Assembly (NCBI RefSeq): GCF_011039205.1
Contig: NZ_JAAKEL010000005.1
Span: 172,483-236,482, forward strand
Source: Dysgonomonas sp. ZJ279
Lineage (GTDB): Bacteria; Bacteroidota; Bacteroidia; Bacteroidales; Dysgonomonadaceae
Reading direction: 5' to 3'
DNA length: 64,000 nucleotides
The notes beneath the pieces were generated by a model. That model had not been told where the DNA came from and searched no databases. It worked only from the letters and a program-made list of their open reading frames with translations. Shown here one piece after another: positions 51,622 to 62,100 of the stretch. Position numbers and translations under genes: made by a program. Each line of letters begins with the position of its first letter. Within the stretch, counting starts at the first letter, position 1.

Positions 51622-52743
51622 TTAGTTTAAGGCATAAAGATTACCCGGTAGGTTTTTAATCAGTCCTTTCATTTCAAGATCGAGTAATGTTGAAAATAAT
51701 TGATAGATAGGAACGCACGATTCGGAAGCCAATTGATCTACATGCAGGCTATCGTTGGTTGACAGAGCATCTACTACCTTTTGTTCTTCTTCATTCAGAT
51801 TGATAAATAATTCTTTCTGCTTAGGAGTTTTCTTCGTTTTTTCCGAATTGTCATCCCAACCCATTTGTTGAATAAAATAGTTGAAAGATTGAAAAAGATC
51901 GGCTTTGTGGTCTGCTATCAGCTTATTACATCCACCCGACTTAGGATCATTTATTCTTCCCGGTAGAGCGAATACATCTTTACAATATGAATTTGCAATT
52001 TCTGCTGTAATAAGTGAACCACCTTTTGTATTCGATTCTACTACAATCACAGCATCGGCCATTCCTGCAACAATACGATTTCGTCTGACAAAATTAAATT
52101 TATCAGGTTCGGTTTTACTCGGGAATTCTGTTAGAAGCCCTCCGTGTTCAATCATTTCTATGGCTGTCTGCCGATGTGCCGAAGGGTATATTCTATCCAG
52201 TCCGTGAGCAAGTACACCGATAGTTGGTAGGTTATGTTTCAGTGCCGAACGGTGTGCATTAATGTCAATACCATATGCTAATCCGCTAATGATAAGTGTA
52301 TCGGGTAGGGCAGATGCCAGCTCTTCTAAAAAAGCGTCGCAAAAATTATTACCATAATTACTGGAATTGCGAGTACCTACTATACTGACAATCTTATCAA
52401 CATTAAAATCGGTATCACCTTTGAAATATAAGAGAACAGGAGCATCTATACATTCGCGTAATCGATGAGGATAGTCTTTATCGTTGATAAAGTATGTCTT
52501 TATATTATTTTTTTCTACAAATAAGAGTTCTTGTTCGGCTCTTCTTAATACTTCGGGGTTGAGTATTTCGTCAATGGTTTTAGATGCGATACCTTTAATA
52601 CTAAGTAGCGATTTCCTGCTCGATCTGAATATAGCCTCTTCGTCTCCGACAGCTTTTAGGATATTGCGTGCAGTGATATCTCCAACACCGTTTATTTGTG
52701 TAAGGGCTATCTGGTATAAGAGTTTATCGGAAGCAGCACCCAT
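51622..52743 (-). CDS. dprA: DNA-processing protein DprA
   Basis: A 373-residue protein that loads RecA on incoming single-stranded DNA in natural transformation; also kept in non-competent bacteria. An N-terminal helix-hairpin-helix (ALTQINGVGDITARNIL) precedes the Rossmann-like core: SIVGTRNSSNYG near residue 120, ISGLAYGIDINAHRSAL, GVLAHGLDRIYP, RNRIVAGMADAVIVVESNTKGGSLITAEIA, DVFALPGRIND. A C-terminal winged-helix follows (LSTNDSLHVDQLASESCVPIYQLFSTLLDLE). The ATG follows the LolD stop with no gap, so the two form an operon. Confidence 0.95.
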   Translation of the reverse strand: MGAASDKLLYQIALTQINGVGDITARNILKAVGDEEAIFRSSRKSLLSIKGIASKTIDEILNPEVLRRAEQELLFVEKNNIKTYFINDKDYPHRLRECIDAPVLLYFKGDTDFNVDKIVSIVGTRNSSNYGNNFCDAFLEELASALPDTLIISGLAYGIDINAHRSALKHNLPTIGVLAHGLDRIYPSAHRQTAIEMIEHGGLLTEFPSKTEPDKFNFVRRNRIVAGMADAVIVVESNTKGGSLITAEIANSYCKDVFALPGRINDPKSGGCNKLIADHKADLFQSFNYFIQQMGWDDNSEKTKKTPKQKELFINLNEEEQKVVDALSTNDSLHVDQLASESCVPIYQLFSTLLDLEMKGLIKNLPGNLYALN

Positions 52744-53415
52744 TTATAAATCGATAGATTGATTGTCTATTATCATTCCATCACGCATGTGAACGGTACG
52801 ATCTGTAATAGATGCCAAATGCTCATCGTGAGTAACGATTACGAATGTTTGCCCTAAGGTATCTCTTAATTTAAAAAAGAGTTGATGTAAGTCCTCCTTA
52901 TTCTCTGTATCCAAACTTCCCGACGGTTCATCGGCAAGAATTACAGCAGGATTGTTTATAAGAGAACGGGCAACAGCAACACGCTGTTTCTCTCCACCCG
53001 ATAGCTCGTTTGGTTTATGGGTCACCCTATCCGAAAGACCAAGCATATCCAATAGTTCTTTTGCTTTAGCTTTTGCTTGCGATTCTTTTACATTACCTAT
53101 CAAGGCAGGAATCATTACATTCTCCAGTGCTGTAAATTCGGGTAGTAATTGATGAAATTGAAAAACAAAACCTATATTTTGGTTGCGGAAATCCGACAGT
53201 CTTGAATCATTTAGTTTACTTAGATTAACACCGTTGATAGTAACAGAACCGCTATCGGCTTTGTCTAGTGTACCAATGATCTGAAGTAAGGTTGTCTTAC
53301 CTGCACCACTAGCTCCCACGATAGATATAATCTCTCCTTGTTTTACCGAAAGGTTTATCCCTTTCAGTACTTGCAGCGTGCCGAAGCTCTTTGTTATTCC
53401 GTTTACTTCAATCAT
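52744..53415 (-). CDS. lolD: LolD/MacB-type ABC transporter ATPase
   Basis: A 223-residue ABC ATPase of the lipoprotein-releasing type. Walker [14 protein letters not shown]-loop [17 protein letters not shown], signature [15 protein letters not shown], Walker [13 protein letters not shown], and H-loop VTHDEH are all intact. The sequence [15 protein letters not shown] is typical of LolD/MacB/FtsE-like ATPases that act with a MacB-fold permease. No permease gene is adjacent, so the partner must be elsewhere. The symbol is therefore by homology. It is the first gene of an operon with dprA. Confidence 0.88.
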   Translation of the reverse strand: MIEVNGITKSFGTLQVLKGINLSVKQGEIISIVGASGAGKTTLLQIIGTLDKADSGSVTINGVNLSKLNDSRLSDFRNQNIGFVFQFHQLLPEFTALENVMIPALIGNVKESQAKAKAKELLDMLGLSDRVTHKPNELSGGEKQRVAVARSLINNPAVILADEPSGSLDTENKEDLHQLFFKLRDTLGQTFVIVTHDEHLASITDRTVHMRDGMIIDNQSIDL

Positions 53416-53440
53416 TTTTTATAGAGTTTACATATAGTTA

Positions 53441-53470
53441 CAAAAGTAGGAAAAATATTGTATAATTTTG
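53441..53470. promoter_or_regulatory. Divergent -7 boxes for lolD and mtgA
   Basis: On the minus strand TACTTTTG (53441-53448) serves lolD, 26 bases before its ATG; on the plus strand TAATTTTG (53463-53470) serves mtgA, 47 bases before its ATG. Both fit TAnnTTTG, with poor -33 elements. Confidence 0.45.
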
Positions 53471-53517
53471 CAGCTTCTTAATTATGTCTATATTGAAGAT
53501 ATTTGAATGATAATAGT

Positions 53518-54243
53518 ATGAAGAAAAATAAGAAGCCGAAGCGGAGAGTTCTTAAGTGGATAAGGAATCTGATTATATTCCTGTTCCTTTTTAGCATATT
53601 TCAGGTCGTTTTATTTAAGTATGTGCCGGTGTATTATACACCATTGATGGTTGCTAACAATGTACAACAACTTTTTGATGGGGAGAAGATAGTTTACCAT
53701 CATACGTGGGTTCCACTGAATGAAATATCTAAATCGCTTCCATTAGCTGTTGTAGCATCCGAAGACAATTTATACTTGGATCACTCGGGCTTCGATTTCA
53801 AGCAGATACAAGTGGCAATGGATGAAGCCGAAAAAGGGAAACGCCAGCGAGGAGCAAGTACTATTAGCCAGCAAACAGCTAAGAATGTATTTCTATGGCA
53901 GGGGAAATCATTTATACGAAAAGGTTTTGAGGTTTATTATACTTTTCTTATCGAAAATATATGGGGTAAAGAACGTATCATGGAGGTGTATCTCAATTCA
54001 ATAGAAATGGGCGAGAATATTTATGGTGCCGAAGCTGTTGCCCGGAAGCATTTTAATAAATCGGCTAAAAAATTGACGGCAGGCGAGTGTGCCTTGATTG
54101 CCGCGACATTGCCCAATCCGAAGAAATTTAATTCAGCTAAACCATCTGCCTATATCTTAAAGCGTCAGGCTAAAATACTCGATTTGATGACAAAAGTAAA
54201 ACCTGTCGATTTTGAGGTGAAAGAGGATACGAAGAAGAAGTAA
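53518..54243 (+). CDS. mtgA: Monofunctional biosynthetic peptidoglycan transglycosylase
   Basis: A 241-residue GT51 enzyme that polymerises lipid II into glycan strands. One N-terminal membrane helix ([20 protein letters not shown]) anchors it. GT51 motifs: [14 protein letters not shown] with the catalytic Glu, [62 protein letters not shown]. No transpeptidase domain follows, so it is the monofunctional form. A TTG at 53503 is also in frame; the ATG at 53518 was chosen because its Lys/Arg-rich start ([10 protein letters not shown]) precedes the helix. Confidence 0.95.
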   Translation: MKKNKKPKRRVLKWIRNLIIFLFLFSIFQVVLFKYVPVYYTPLMVANNVQQLFDGEKIVYHHTWVPLNEISKSLPLAVVASEDNLYLDHSGFDFKQIQVAMDEAEKGKRQRGASTISQQTAKNVFLWQGKSFIRKGFEVYYTFLIENIWGKERIMEVYLNSIEMGENIYGAEAVARKHFNKSAKKLTAGECALIAATLPNPKKFNSAKPSAYILKRQAKILDLMTKVKPVDFEVKEDTKKK

Positions 54244-54277
54244 TTCACTAACTTTACTAACTTAAACTTTGTCGGCT

Positions 54278-54808
54278 ATGGAAGAAAAAAATGAAGAAAA
54301 ACGATTACTATTTATTATCAGGGGACTGATCGTACTGTATATCTTTTCGCTAGTTATATGGGGTGTAACTGCATTTCCGTTAGAAAGTGAGTTGGCTATT
54401 CTCTGCAATATCTTAGGCATATCGCAAGGTGTTTCACCCGAAAATTATGAGGGTTTACATTATTGGATTGCAACGGTAAATGAGGGGTTGGTTAATACCA
54501 ATCGTAATTATTCTTTCTTAGCCTATGGTACAGACTGGCTTGCTTTTTCTCATTTGGTTATTGCTGTAGCTTTTATCGGGCTTTACGTAAAACCTGTTCG
54601 CAATATATGGATTGTTTATTTCGGGATGATAGCTTGTTTGGGCGTTATACCTTTAGCTTTGATATGTGGAGCTATAAGAGGTATTCCTTTTTACTGGCGA
54701 TTGATAGATTGTTCTTTCGGCGTATTTGGTGCTATTCCTCTATATTTTCTTCATGTGTATATTAAGAAGCTGGAGAAGTTGATAGGATATGTACCTAGTA
54801 AATACTGA
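54278..54808 (+). CDS. Four-helix integral membrane protein, unknown function
   Basis: A 176-residue inner-membrane protein with four predicted helices: about residues 14-32, 83-103, 108-128 and 138-158. The start at the ATG 54278 was preferred over an in-frame TTG. It follows mtgA by 34 bases and may share its transcript. The loop between helices 1 and 2 holds PLESELAILCNILGISQGVSPENYEGLHYW. No family is recognised. Confidence 0.7.
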   Translation: MEEKNEEKRLLFIIRGLIVLYIFSLVIWGVTAFPLESELAILCNILGISQGVSPENYEGLHYWIATVNEGLVNTNRNYSFLAYGTDWLAFSHLVIAVAFIGLYVKPVRNIWIVYFGMIACLGVIPLALICGAIRGIPFYWRLIDCSFGVFGAIPLYFLHVYIKKLEKLIGYVPSKY

Positions 54809-54899
54809 TCGGGTATTTTTTTGTTGCTTAAGTAAGTGTCGAGTGGTATAGTATGTTTATCGGTACTCGAATATGAATATTATGCTTACTGACCGTAAA

Positions 54900-54936
54900 G
54901 AAAAACCGGATTCAAGTCATCTGCTTAAATCCGGTC
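54900..54936 (-). terminator. Terminator of the mannan utilisation operon
   Basis: ACCGGATTCAAG and CTTAAATCCGGT pair as an imperfect stem; on the minus strand it is followed by TTTTTCTTT. It lies about 80 bases past the GH76 stop codon. Confidence 0.7.
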
Positions 54937-55013
54937 ATTCCCAGTGTTTCACTCATATAAAATACAAAAGGTTTGAATGTAATGAATATTTATCTCCACT
55001 ACTATCTAAACCG

Positions 55014-56168
55014 CTATTCAATATATCCTTCTTTTTTCAACTTGCCTAATGATTCCATTAACATGCATCCGCTCAGTTGTGTACGCAGTGCAGTTGTTCC
55101 ATTAGGTAGTTCCCACCATTTATAACCATATAAAACTACAGGGCTTTTTGTTGTTGCTTTTGTCCATAGAGACTCTCCACTCCTTTTCAGGAAGCCGATA
55201 TATCTCTTTCTGGTGCTTTCCGGTAAGTCTTTATGCATGATTAGTTCAGTGAAATAGCGAATAAAGATACCTTTAAATAAGTTTACATCGTGATCTTGTT
55301 GTTCAGCCCAATCTGATAAAACCGAATTTGTGGAGTTTATCAATGTAGATGTTGTCCAATCGGCTGTCTTAATCGCGTCATTCAAATAAACTTTGTTTCC
55401 GGTAATATTATAGTACTCTAAAGCAGCACCGATGTAAGTCCCTGCATTGTAGGTCCAATCGCCATTTTTGTCATCAATGTTTTCAAAAACTCTCCCCGAT
55501 TGTATAACAACTCTATTTTCTTTCATCCAGTCATAGATTCTGCCAAGCCATACCAAATTATCGGCTCCATTAACTACTTCGTTCGGATATTTCTGATAAC
55601 GGCGAGCTGCTATAATAGCTGCAGGCCCATTAGATGGAATACCTTTGCTTTTTCCGGCATCATTATCTTCATGATTCCAAGGAATGCCACCACCATCGTA
55701 GTCGTTCCAACCAACGATAATATCTTCCCATAGCTGTTTAGCAGATGCTTCGTAACGGGCATCGTTTGTTGCTTCGAACGCTCTTAGATGAGCCATGCCA
55801 TGCCAACCCATATCATCATAATAGTTATTCCAGAATTTACCTCCATTTTTTGCTTTTACTCCTTCGTAAAACTCATAAATACGTTGTTTGTAAATCTCGT
55901 TTCCGGTTCTCTCGTAAGCATCTACCAGTACGTCGAGACCATGTGCTTCGGGCCAGTAATCATATTGCCCGATGTTGCCAAAGTTATCATTGTTGAAATG
56001 ATGTTTGGTAGAGTTCCAATAAACACTTACAAAGCTCGAGCTGCTACTGTCTGCTGCGGCCTCCCAGTTAATGGCATAGGTTGGGTTTGTCTCAATGTAT
56101 TCATCTTCAAAGTTGTCACAAGAGACTACAAATAGAGCTATAAAGGGTATTAATAATAATTTATTCAT
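55014..56168 (-). CDS. GH76 endo-alpha-1,6-mannanase lipoprotein
   Basis: A 384-residue surface lipoprotein (lipobox ALFVVSC, Cys17) of family GH76, which cleaves the alpha-1,6-mannan backbone of fungal cell walls in endo fashion. The double-Asp catalytic signature is Asp118-Asp119 in KFWNNYYDDMGWHGMAHLRAFEATND; further conserved stretches are GGGIPWNHEDN and RVFENIDDKNGDWTYNAGTYIGAALEYYN. It is the last gene in the SusC-SusD-SusE-like operon, so it is likely the surface enzyme that cuts mannan for uptake. Confidence 0.92.
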   Translation of the reverse strand: MNKLLLIPFIALFVVSCDNFEDEYIETNPTYAINWEAAADSSSSSFVSVYWNSTKHHFNNDNFGNIGQYDYWPEAHGLDVLVDAYERTGNEIYKQRIYEFYEGVKAKNGGKFWNNYYDDMGWHGMAHLRAFEATNDARYEASAKQLWEDIIVGWNDYDGGGIPWNHEDNDAGKSKGIPSNGPAAIIAARRYQKYPNEVVNGADNLVWLGRIYDWMKENRVVIQSGRVFENIDDKNGDWTYNAGTYIGAALEYYNITGNKVYLNDAIKTADWTTSTLINSTNSVLSDWAEQQDHDVNLFKGIFIRYFTELIMHKDLPESTRKRYIGFLKRSGESLWTKATTKSPVVLYGYKWWELPNGTTALRTQLSGCMLMESLGKLKKEGYIE

Positions 56169-56245
56169 TTCGTGTTATTTTTGATTAAACATATTAACAA
56201 TAAGGATAATATATGATTACCCTTATTGTTAAACATTTGATTTTA

Positions 56246-57394
56246 TTAATTAACCTTTTCTACTGTATGTGTATATTCATTATCAGCTTGGAAGTAAACT
56301 TTTATTTTAGCTGTCGCCATATCTATATCACTCATAAATTTCCACTTATCGTCCCATTGGTTAACACTTACTTCTTTTATCAAGAAATATGCTTTCTCAT
56401 CAGCAGATCCCGGTGCCGAATCGGTACCATTTTTTGTACCCCACTGTGTTGTTTGACTTTGGCCGCTTGAATTGATTATTTCCATTTGGAATTTGTAACG
56501 TTGGTCTCTACCCCAACTTTCTTGCTTGAATTCTACAAAACCTTGACCTTCAAAGATTCCGTTTCCTTTATAATCGAGATCAAATAACAATGAATTAGTA
56601 GGACAGAAAAATAAGCTTAGTTTTGTTATCTCTGTTATTGTATAGACTCCTGTACTAAAATCGAGATTAATTCTGTATACACCATCATTTTTCACCGTAG
56701 CTCCATCAGTATTTTCTTTGAACGTCTTTCCTGTTGCTTCTGCTGAAAAGGTTCTTCTGGCTTCGTTTTTAGAATCTACGAAATAGTATTTTTTCCCTGC
56801 AAGTAGTTTGGTGAAAATCTCAAATTCATTACCACCTTCTAGTCCTTTTACTGTTAACGCCTTAGATATATCACCCCCATTTTCAGTACCTTCACCTGTT
56901 AAGAAAAGTGCGTCCGGAGCATCAATACCTGCTATTCGAGTAAGATTAATTATACGGCTTTCTGCTGCTGCTTTAGTTTGGGTTAGACCTCTTGAAGACA
57001 TTACAGTCCATTTAATAGAACCTTCCTCTGCTGATGCTATTCCTGCCAGACCTGCAATTTTATTCAGGACTTTATGTGTAATACTAGCACCTGTGCTAAT
57101 TCCTTTATTGTCGGCAGTTACAACAAATAGAGGATTCGAAAAATCGCCGTCTACTTTATCGAACAATACATCATAATACACTAGCCCGTTGTCTTCAGCA
57201 GTGGCTTTTTCCCACTCGAAGTATAAACTTGCTGTGGCAGAACTTTGTAATATTACATTTCTATTGTTATCCGGTGAGTAAAAAGTCACAACCGGTGTTA
57301 CTTTAACTTCCTTGAACTCGTTGTCATCACTACATCTTGTAAAAGAGATAAGAGTGAGTAAAGAAACAGTTATCAATAATATTTTATTTCTCAT
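56246..57394 (-). CDS. SusE-like surface glycan-binding lipoprotein
   Basis: A 382-residue lipoprotein with a signal ending TLISFTRC (Cys about 21) and an N-terminal SusE-type Ig-like domain (VTFYSPDNNRNVILQSSATASLYFEWEKATAEDNGLVYYDVLFDK). Two further beta-rich domains include YYFVDSKNEARRTFSAEA and a C-terminal carbohydrate-binding-like stretch FKQESWGRDQRYKFQMEI. It probably holds alpha-mannan on the cell surface for SusCD and GH76. Its position, after susD and before GH76, is typical of SusE/F. Confidence 0.8.
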   Translation of the reverse strand: MRNKILLITVSLLTLISFTRCSDDNEFKEVKVTPVVTFYSPDNNRNVILQSSATASLYFEWEKATAEDNGLVYYDVLFDKVDGDFSNPLFVVTADNKGISTGASITHKVLNKIAGLAGIASAEEGSIKWTVMSSRGLTQTKAAAESRIINLTRIAGIDAPDALFLTGEGTENGGDISKALTVKGLEGGNEFEIFTKLLAGKKYYFVDSKNEARRTFSAEATGKTFKENTDGATVKNDGVYRINLDFSTGVYTITEITKLSLFFCPTNSLLFDLDYKGNGIFEGQGFVEFKQESWGRDQRYKFQMEIINSSGQSQTTQWGTKNGTDSAPGSADEKAYFLIKEVSVNQWDDKWKFMSDIDMATAKIKVYFQADNEYTHTVEKVN

Positions 57395-57444
57395 TTTATT
57401 TATATTTATTGGTAAACGAATAATGTTCTAATCCTATTATGTAA

Positions 57445-59076
57445 TTAATATCCAGGATTTTGAGTTAGGTTTTTATTTAGAAGAATTTCTTTTCTCGGTA
57501 TTGCCCATAGATAATCACGGTCTTTACTGAAATTTCCTCCGGCATACTGAATGTAATTATAACTTCCACTGCTCTTATCAAATTTAGCACCACGGAATGG
57601 TTCTCTCAATACAATCTCGGCTGTCCTCCAACGGCGAAGGTCGAATATGCGTAATCCCTCGAGAGCTAGCTCACAGCGACGCTCGTTGCGGATAACATCG
57701 CGCAAGGTACCTTTGTCGGTACTAGGCATATTCATTGCTTTAGGTACATTATAAAATTTAGCTCTTTGTCTTAGCAATTTTATTGTTTGATTCCATACTG
57801 TATTATCCATTTGACCCAATTCGTTTTTAGCCTCGGCATGCATTAGAAGTACATCGGCGAAACGGATCAAAGGAAGATTCAAGTTAGAATCCCAGCCCCC
57901 ACCTTTGTAAGCTGTCGGCGATGGATCACAGAATTTACGGTAATAATAGCCTGTGGCTGTCTGTGCTGTACCTGCGCCGGTAAATTTGTCTGATTTTTTA
58001 CCATCGGGAACAACTCCATCAGGATGAGTAACAATCGTGTACTCGTTACCATTTCTGTCTATCCATTTCGAACCGTCGTATGCAATGGTAGCCCCCATTC
58101 TTGTATCACGATTAGCATAATCAGGATCGCTGGTAGTCCATTTTTCACCATTCAGCATCAAATAGCTGTCTACTAAACCTTGTGTGGGTGCAGCAGAGCA
58201 AAGACGAGCATCAGCCGACATGGGAGCGAAATCGACCAGATTACTCCATAGCCTCAATTCGGGTACAAATTGATAATCCAGAATTATTTCTTCATTATAT
58301 TCATTGGCTACCCAAAATAGTTTTTCATAGTCAGGGAATAAAGAATAGCTTCCGTATTTTGTCGAGTTTACCAGCTTATCAGTATATTCAGCCACTTTTG
58401 CATAATTATTCTCATATAAGTAAGCACGTGCATTCAAGGCTATTGCGGCACCAGCCGTAACTCGCCCTCTATCCTTATCTGCATACTCCTCGCGGGTCGA
58501 TAAAATCTCTGCTACATCTTCTAATTCCTTATGTATCCATGCCTGTATTTCACTTTGAGGTTTACGTGGAACAGTTTTACCCTGCTCGAGTGATATATCT
58601 TCTGTGAAATGAGGAATATCACCATACCAGGTAGTTAGTTGAAAATATAGATAAGCGCGGATGAAACGAATCTCGGCTATTCTGTTTTGTTTCACTTTCT
58701 CATCGATGTTGGTTATGCGATCGATATTGGCTAAGAAAGTGTGACAAGTTTTTATTCCTCCGTAATAGTCTCCCCACTGGCTCGCAAAACGTCCGGTAGA
58801 AGCATCGGCAATTCCTGTAGAAATACTCTTTTCGTCAGTGGTTCCATAACCATTATAGACGTTGTCACTCAATATTTCATCATTAAATATATATTTGCTG
58901 TCAAACATCTGGCGATATCCCATTGCCACCACAGAGTTGGCTTTTTCTTCAGATGTCCAATATGTTGCGTCCGTGAATTTATCGGTAGGCTCAATATCCA
59001 AATCAACGCATCCGGTGAGTAGCAGGCTCGCCGAAAGAATGATTGGTGCACCATATTTTATAAATTTCATTTTCAT
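57445..59076 (-). CDS. SusD-family outer-membrane lipoprotein
   Basis: A 543-residue lipoprotein of the SusD/RagB family, the lid on the SusC transporter that captures oligosaccharides. Lipobox LLLTGC (Cys22). The N-terminal opening DLDIEPTDKFTDATYWTSEEKANSVVAMGYRQ and EIRFIRAYLYFQLTTWYGDIPHFTE are SusD hallmarks; the C-terminus shows LRDVIRNERRCELALEGLRIFDLRRW and DYLWAIPRKEILLNKNLTQNPGY. It follows susC by 25 bases in an operon. Confidence 0.94.
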   Translation of the reverse strand: MKMKFIKYGAPIILSASLLLTGCVDLDIEPTDKFTDATYWTSEEKANSVVAMGYRQMFDSKYIFNDEILSDNVYNGYGTTDEKSISTGIADASTGRFASQWGDYYGGIKTCHTFLANIDRITNIDEKVKQNRIAEIRFIRAYLYFQLTTWYGDIPHFTEDISLEQGKTVPRKPQSEIQAWIHKELEDVAEILSTREEYADKDRGRVTAGAAIALNARAYLYENNYAKVAEYTDKLVNSTKYGSYSLFPDYEKLFWVANEYNEEIILDYQFVPELRLWSNLVDFAPMSADARLCSAAPTQGLVDSYLMLNGEKWTTSDPDYANRDTRMGATIAYDGSKWIDRNGNEYTIVTHPDGVVPDGKKSDKFTGAGTAQTATGYYYRKFCDPSPTAYKGGGWDSNLNLPLIRFADVLLMHAEAKNELGQMDNTVWNQTIKLLRQRAKFYNVPKAMNMPSTDKGTLRDVIRNERRCELALEGLRIFDLRRWRTAEIVLREPFRGAKFDKSSGSYNYIQYAGGNFSKDRDYLWAIPRKEILLNKNLTQNPGY

Positions 59077-59101
59077 GTTGTTTTATTTATTTGTTTTCTA
59101 C

Positions 59102-62100
59102 TTAAAACTCAATGTCTATACCACCACCATAGTATTTCAAAAATGGATAGTTACGTCCACTATTTGCTCCTTTACTATCCATATTTGATCCAAATTCAGA
59201 CGATTCAGGATCTATCCAGGAGTTTTTGGTGAAAGTCAGAAGGTTTTGTCCATTAACATAAAAACGAGCTTTGCCAATGCCGATTTTCTTAGTCCATTCT
59301 TTAGGTAGTGTGTAACCGAGTTGAATGTTTTTCAGACGTACATAGGCTGCGTTTTGTATCTGAAAATCAGATCCTTTTCCATAGTTGTTCGTTGTAGATG
59401 ACGTAGAAGGAGCTGTAAGACGAGGCCAGCGTGCATCGGTATTTGCAGGAGTCCAGTAATCAAGTTGATGTTCGAACATAACGAACGAATATCCACCATG
59501 AAACGGTTCGAAAAGTTCGCCGCGTACTGCCATATCACGTTTACCTACACCTTGCCATAGCATGTTGAAATCAAGACCTTTCCAATTAACATCGTAATTG
59601 AAACCAAAAGTATATCTAGGGAAAGCATTTCCTAATACGAAACGGTCTTGGTCGTCAATTATACCATCGCCATTGCGGTCTATATACTTGATATCTCCCG
59701 GTTGAGCCAACACTCCGACAGGAAGTGCCGAATTTTTGATTTCTTCTTCGTTCTGGAATAAACCATCGGTTTTATATCCATAATACGAATATAGTGGTAG
59801 TCCGACACGGATGATACGCTCTATTTCGTCCGATTTATCAATCTGTTGGTAACCTTCAAACTTGGTTATTTCATTCCACGAATCTCCTATATTGAAGCCG
59901 AATGCATGATTAAATCCACTATGACTGAGGTAATAGTTGAGGGTTACTTCCCATCCTTGGTTTTTCATTTCTCCACGGTTTGCCTTAGGTACGGCACCAC
60001 CTACAACCATAGGTGTTTGGGGAGTTAATAAAATATCTCTTGTTGTTTTGTGGAAGTAATCGACCGACGCCGTTAATGAATTGTTCAGGAAGGTGAAATC
60101 TGCTCCAATATTGAATGAAGCTGTTGTCTCCCATTTCAAATCGGGGTTGCCAAAGGTATATCCAGTTCCGGGTGTTGCTGTGTTATTAAAACCGTATTGA
60201 TTTTGATAGATAACATAAGTGGTAAAGGTCTGATAATCGTCGATATCCTGATTACCAAGTTCTCCGTATGAACCGCGAATTTTGAAATCACCTATGTTTT
60301 CTTTCCAATAATTTAAGAAGCTTTCTTCGGAAGCTCTCCATCCTAAAGACATGGAAGGGAAGAATCCCCATCTGTTGTTTTTAGTGAACTTAGAAGAACC
60401 ATCATAACGGAAACTTGCTTCAGCATAATATTTCTCGTTGTAATTATAGCCTGCACGTCCAAACCAAGAATAAATACTTCTCTCGGTAGTACCTCCTACG
60501 GTGTTATAGCTACTCGGATCTATAATTGTACCTTCGATAGGAATACCTAATACCGGATCTACATATTGTTTCTTAATTTCGTTTCTCTGTTGTCTGTATG
60601 ATTCATTTGAGAACCCTGCCAGAGCTGTTACGTTATGGACTTTACCAAAAGTACGATTATAATCAAGCATTGCTTGTAGATTCAGTACAGTAGATTTTCC
60701 GTTATAATCCTCTATGTGATAGTCTTTAGAGCTGTTTGCATTCACAGGCGTATCACCTCCGTCAAGACCGTATATAGGCCAGTAGAAACGTCTGATAAGG
60801 CGGTGTTCGGGTCGAAGTTCGAATCCTACTAATCCTTTAGCTCTCAGTCCATTTATTATTTCGAATTCACCATTTAAACTTCCTTGGAAATGGTCGTTGT
60901 CTGTTTTAATATATCCACCATGTTCTAATTCGGCTAATGGGTTGCCTCCTGTCAATACATCGTTGTTGTAATAGCGTCCATTTTCGTCTTTTAATATATA
61001 ATTATTATAGACAGGAAGACGGGAGCTGTTTGCAATCAAGAAACCTGTATCTCCTTGGAATGATTTTCCTTCGGATCTGTCGTATGCCATTATCGATGTA
61101 ATTTTTAGACGTCCGATATTTGTTGTCAGGTTTGTACGTAAGTTGTAACGCTTGATTCCATAGTCGGGACCTTTAAAGTTACTGTCCTGATTGAAATAGC
61201 CGAGGGAAACCATATAGGTAGTGTTCTCCGATCCTCCTTGTACACTCATATTATAGGTTTGTTGCAATGCATTTTTAAGAATCCCTTTAAGGAAATATTC
61301 ACTATCGCCGCCTTCTGCAAATTGGCGAATTTCTTCAGATGAATATATCGGATTCTGTCCTGTGTTTACATAAGCATCATTGCGTAATAGAGCATTTTGA
61401 TAACCTTTTACGGGAGTAGCTAAAACATTTGGATTCTGACTACCAAGCATAGCGCTAAAACTAACAATGGGCTTCATATTTAATCTACCTTTCTTAGTTG
61501 TAATCAATATAACACCGTTTGCCGAGCGCGATCCGTAAATTGCAGCACTACCTGCATCCTTCAATATAGACACATTTTCTATATCGTTCGGGTTCAATTC
61601 GTTCATATTATTTATGTCGGAAGCGATTAATCCATCGATAACAATTAAAGGGTTATTATTACCTAAAGTACTAATACCACGAAGGTTGATATTCATGCTA
61701 TTATCGTTCGGATTCATGCTTCTTTGTTGAATAACAAGATTGGCCGCAGTTCCTTGCAGGGCTTGAGATAGATTTGCCACCGGACGGTTCTCGATAAGTT
61801 TTGCTTTTACCTGATCTACAGCTCCGATAACGCTTCTACGGGTAGTTGTACCGTAACCGATAACAACCACTTCGTCGAGAATTTTAGAGTCTTCTGACAA
61901 GACTATGTTGTATTCTCTTCGGCCGTCCACTCTTTCATCTTTTGTTGTGAAACCAACGTAAGAGAATTGTAATGTGCTGGCAGGTGGGCAAGATAGCGTG
62001 AATTTACCATCTACATCTGTGACCGTTCCCTGAGCAGTACCTTTAACAAGAACATTTACCCCAATTAATGTTTCTCCCGATTCATCTTTTACAGTACCCG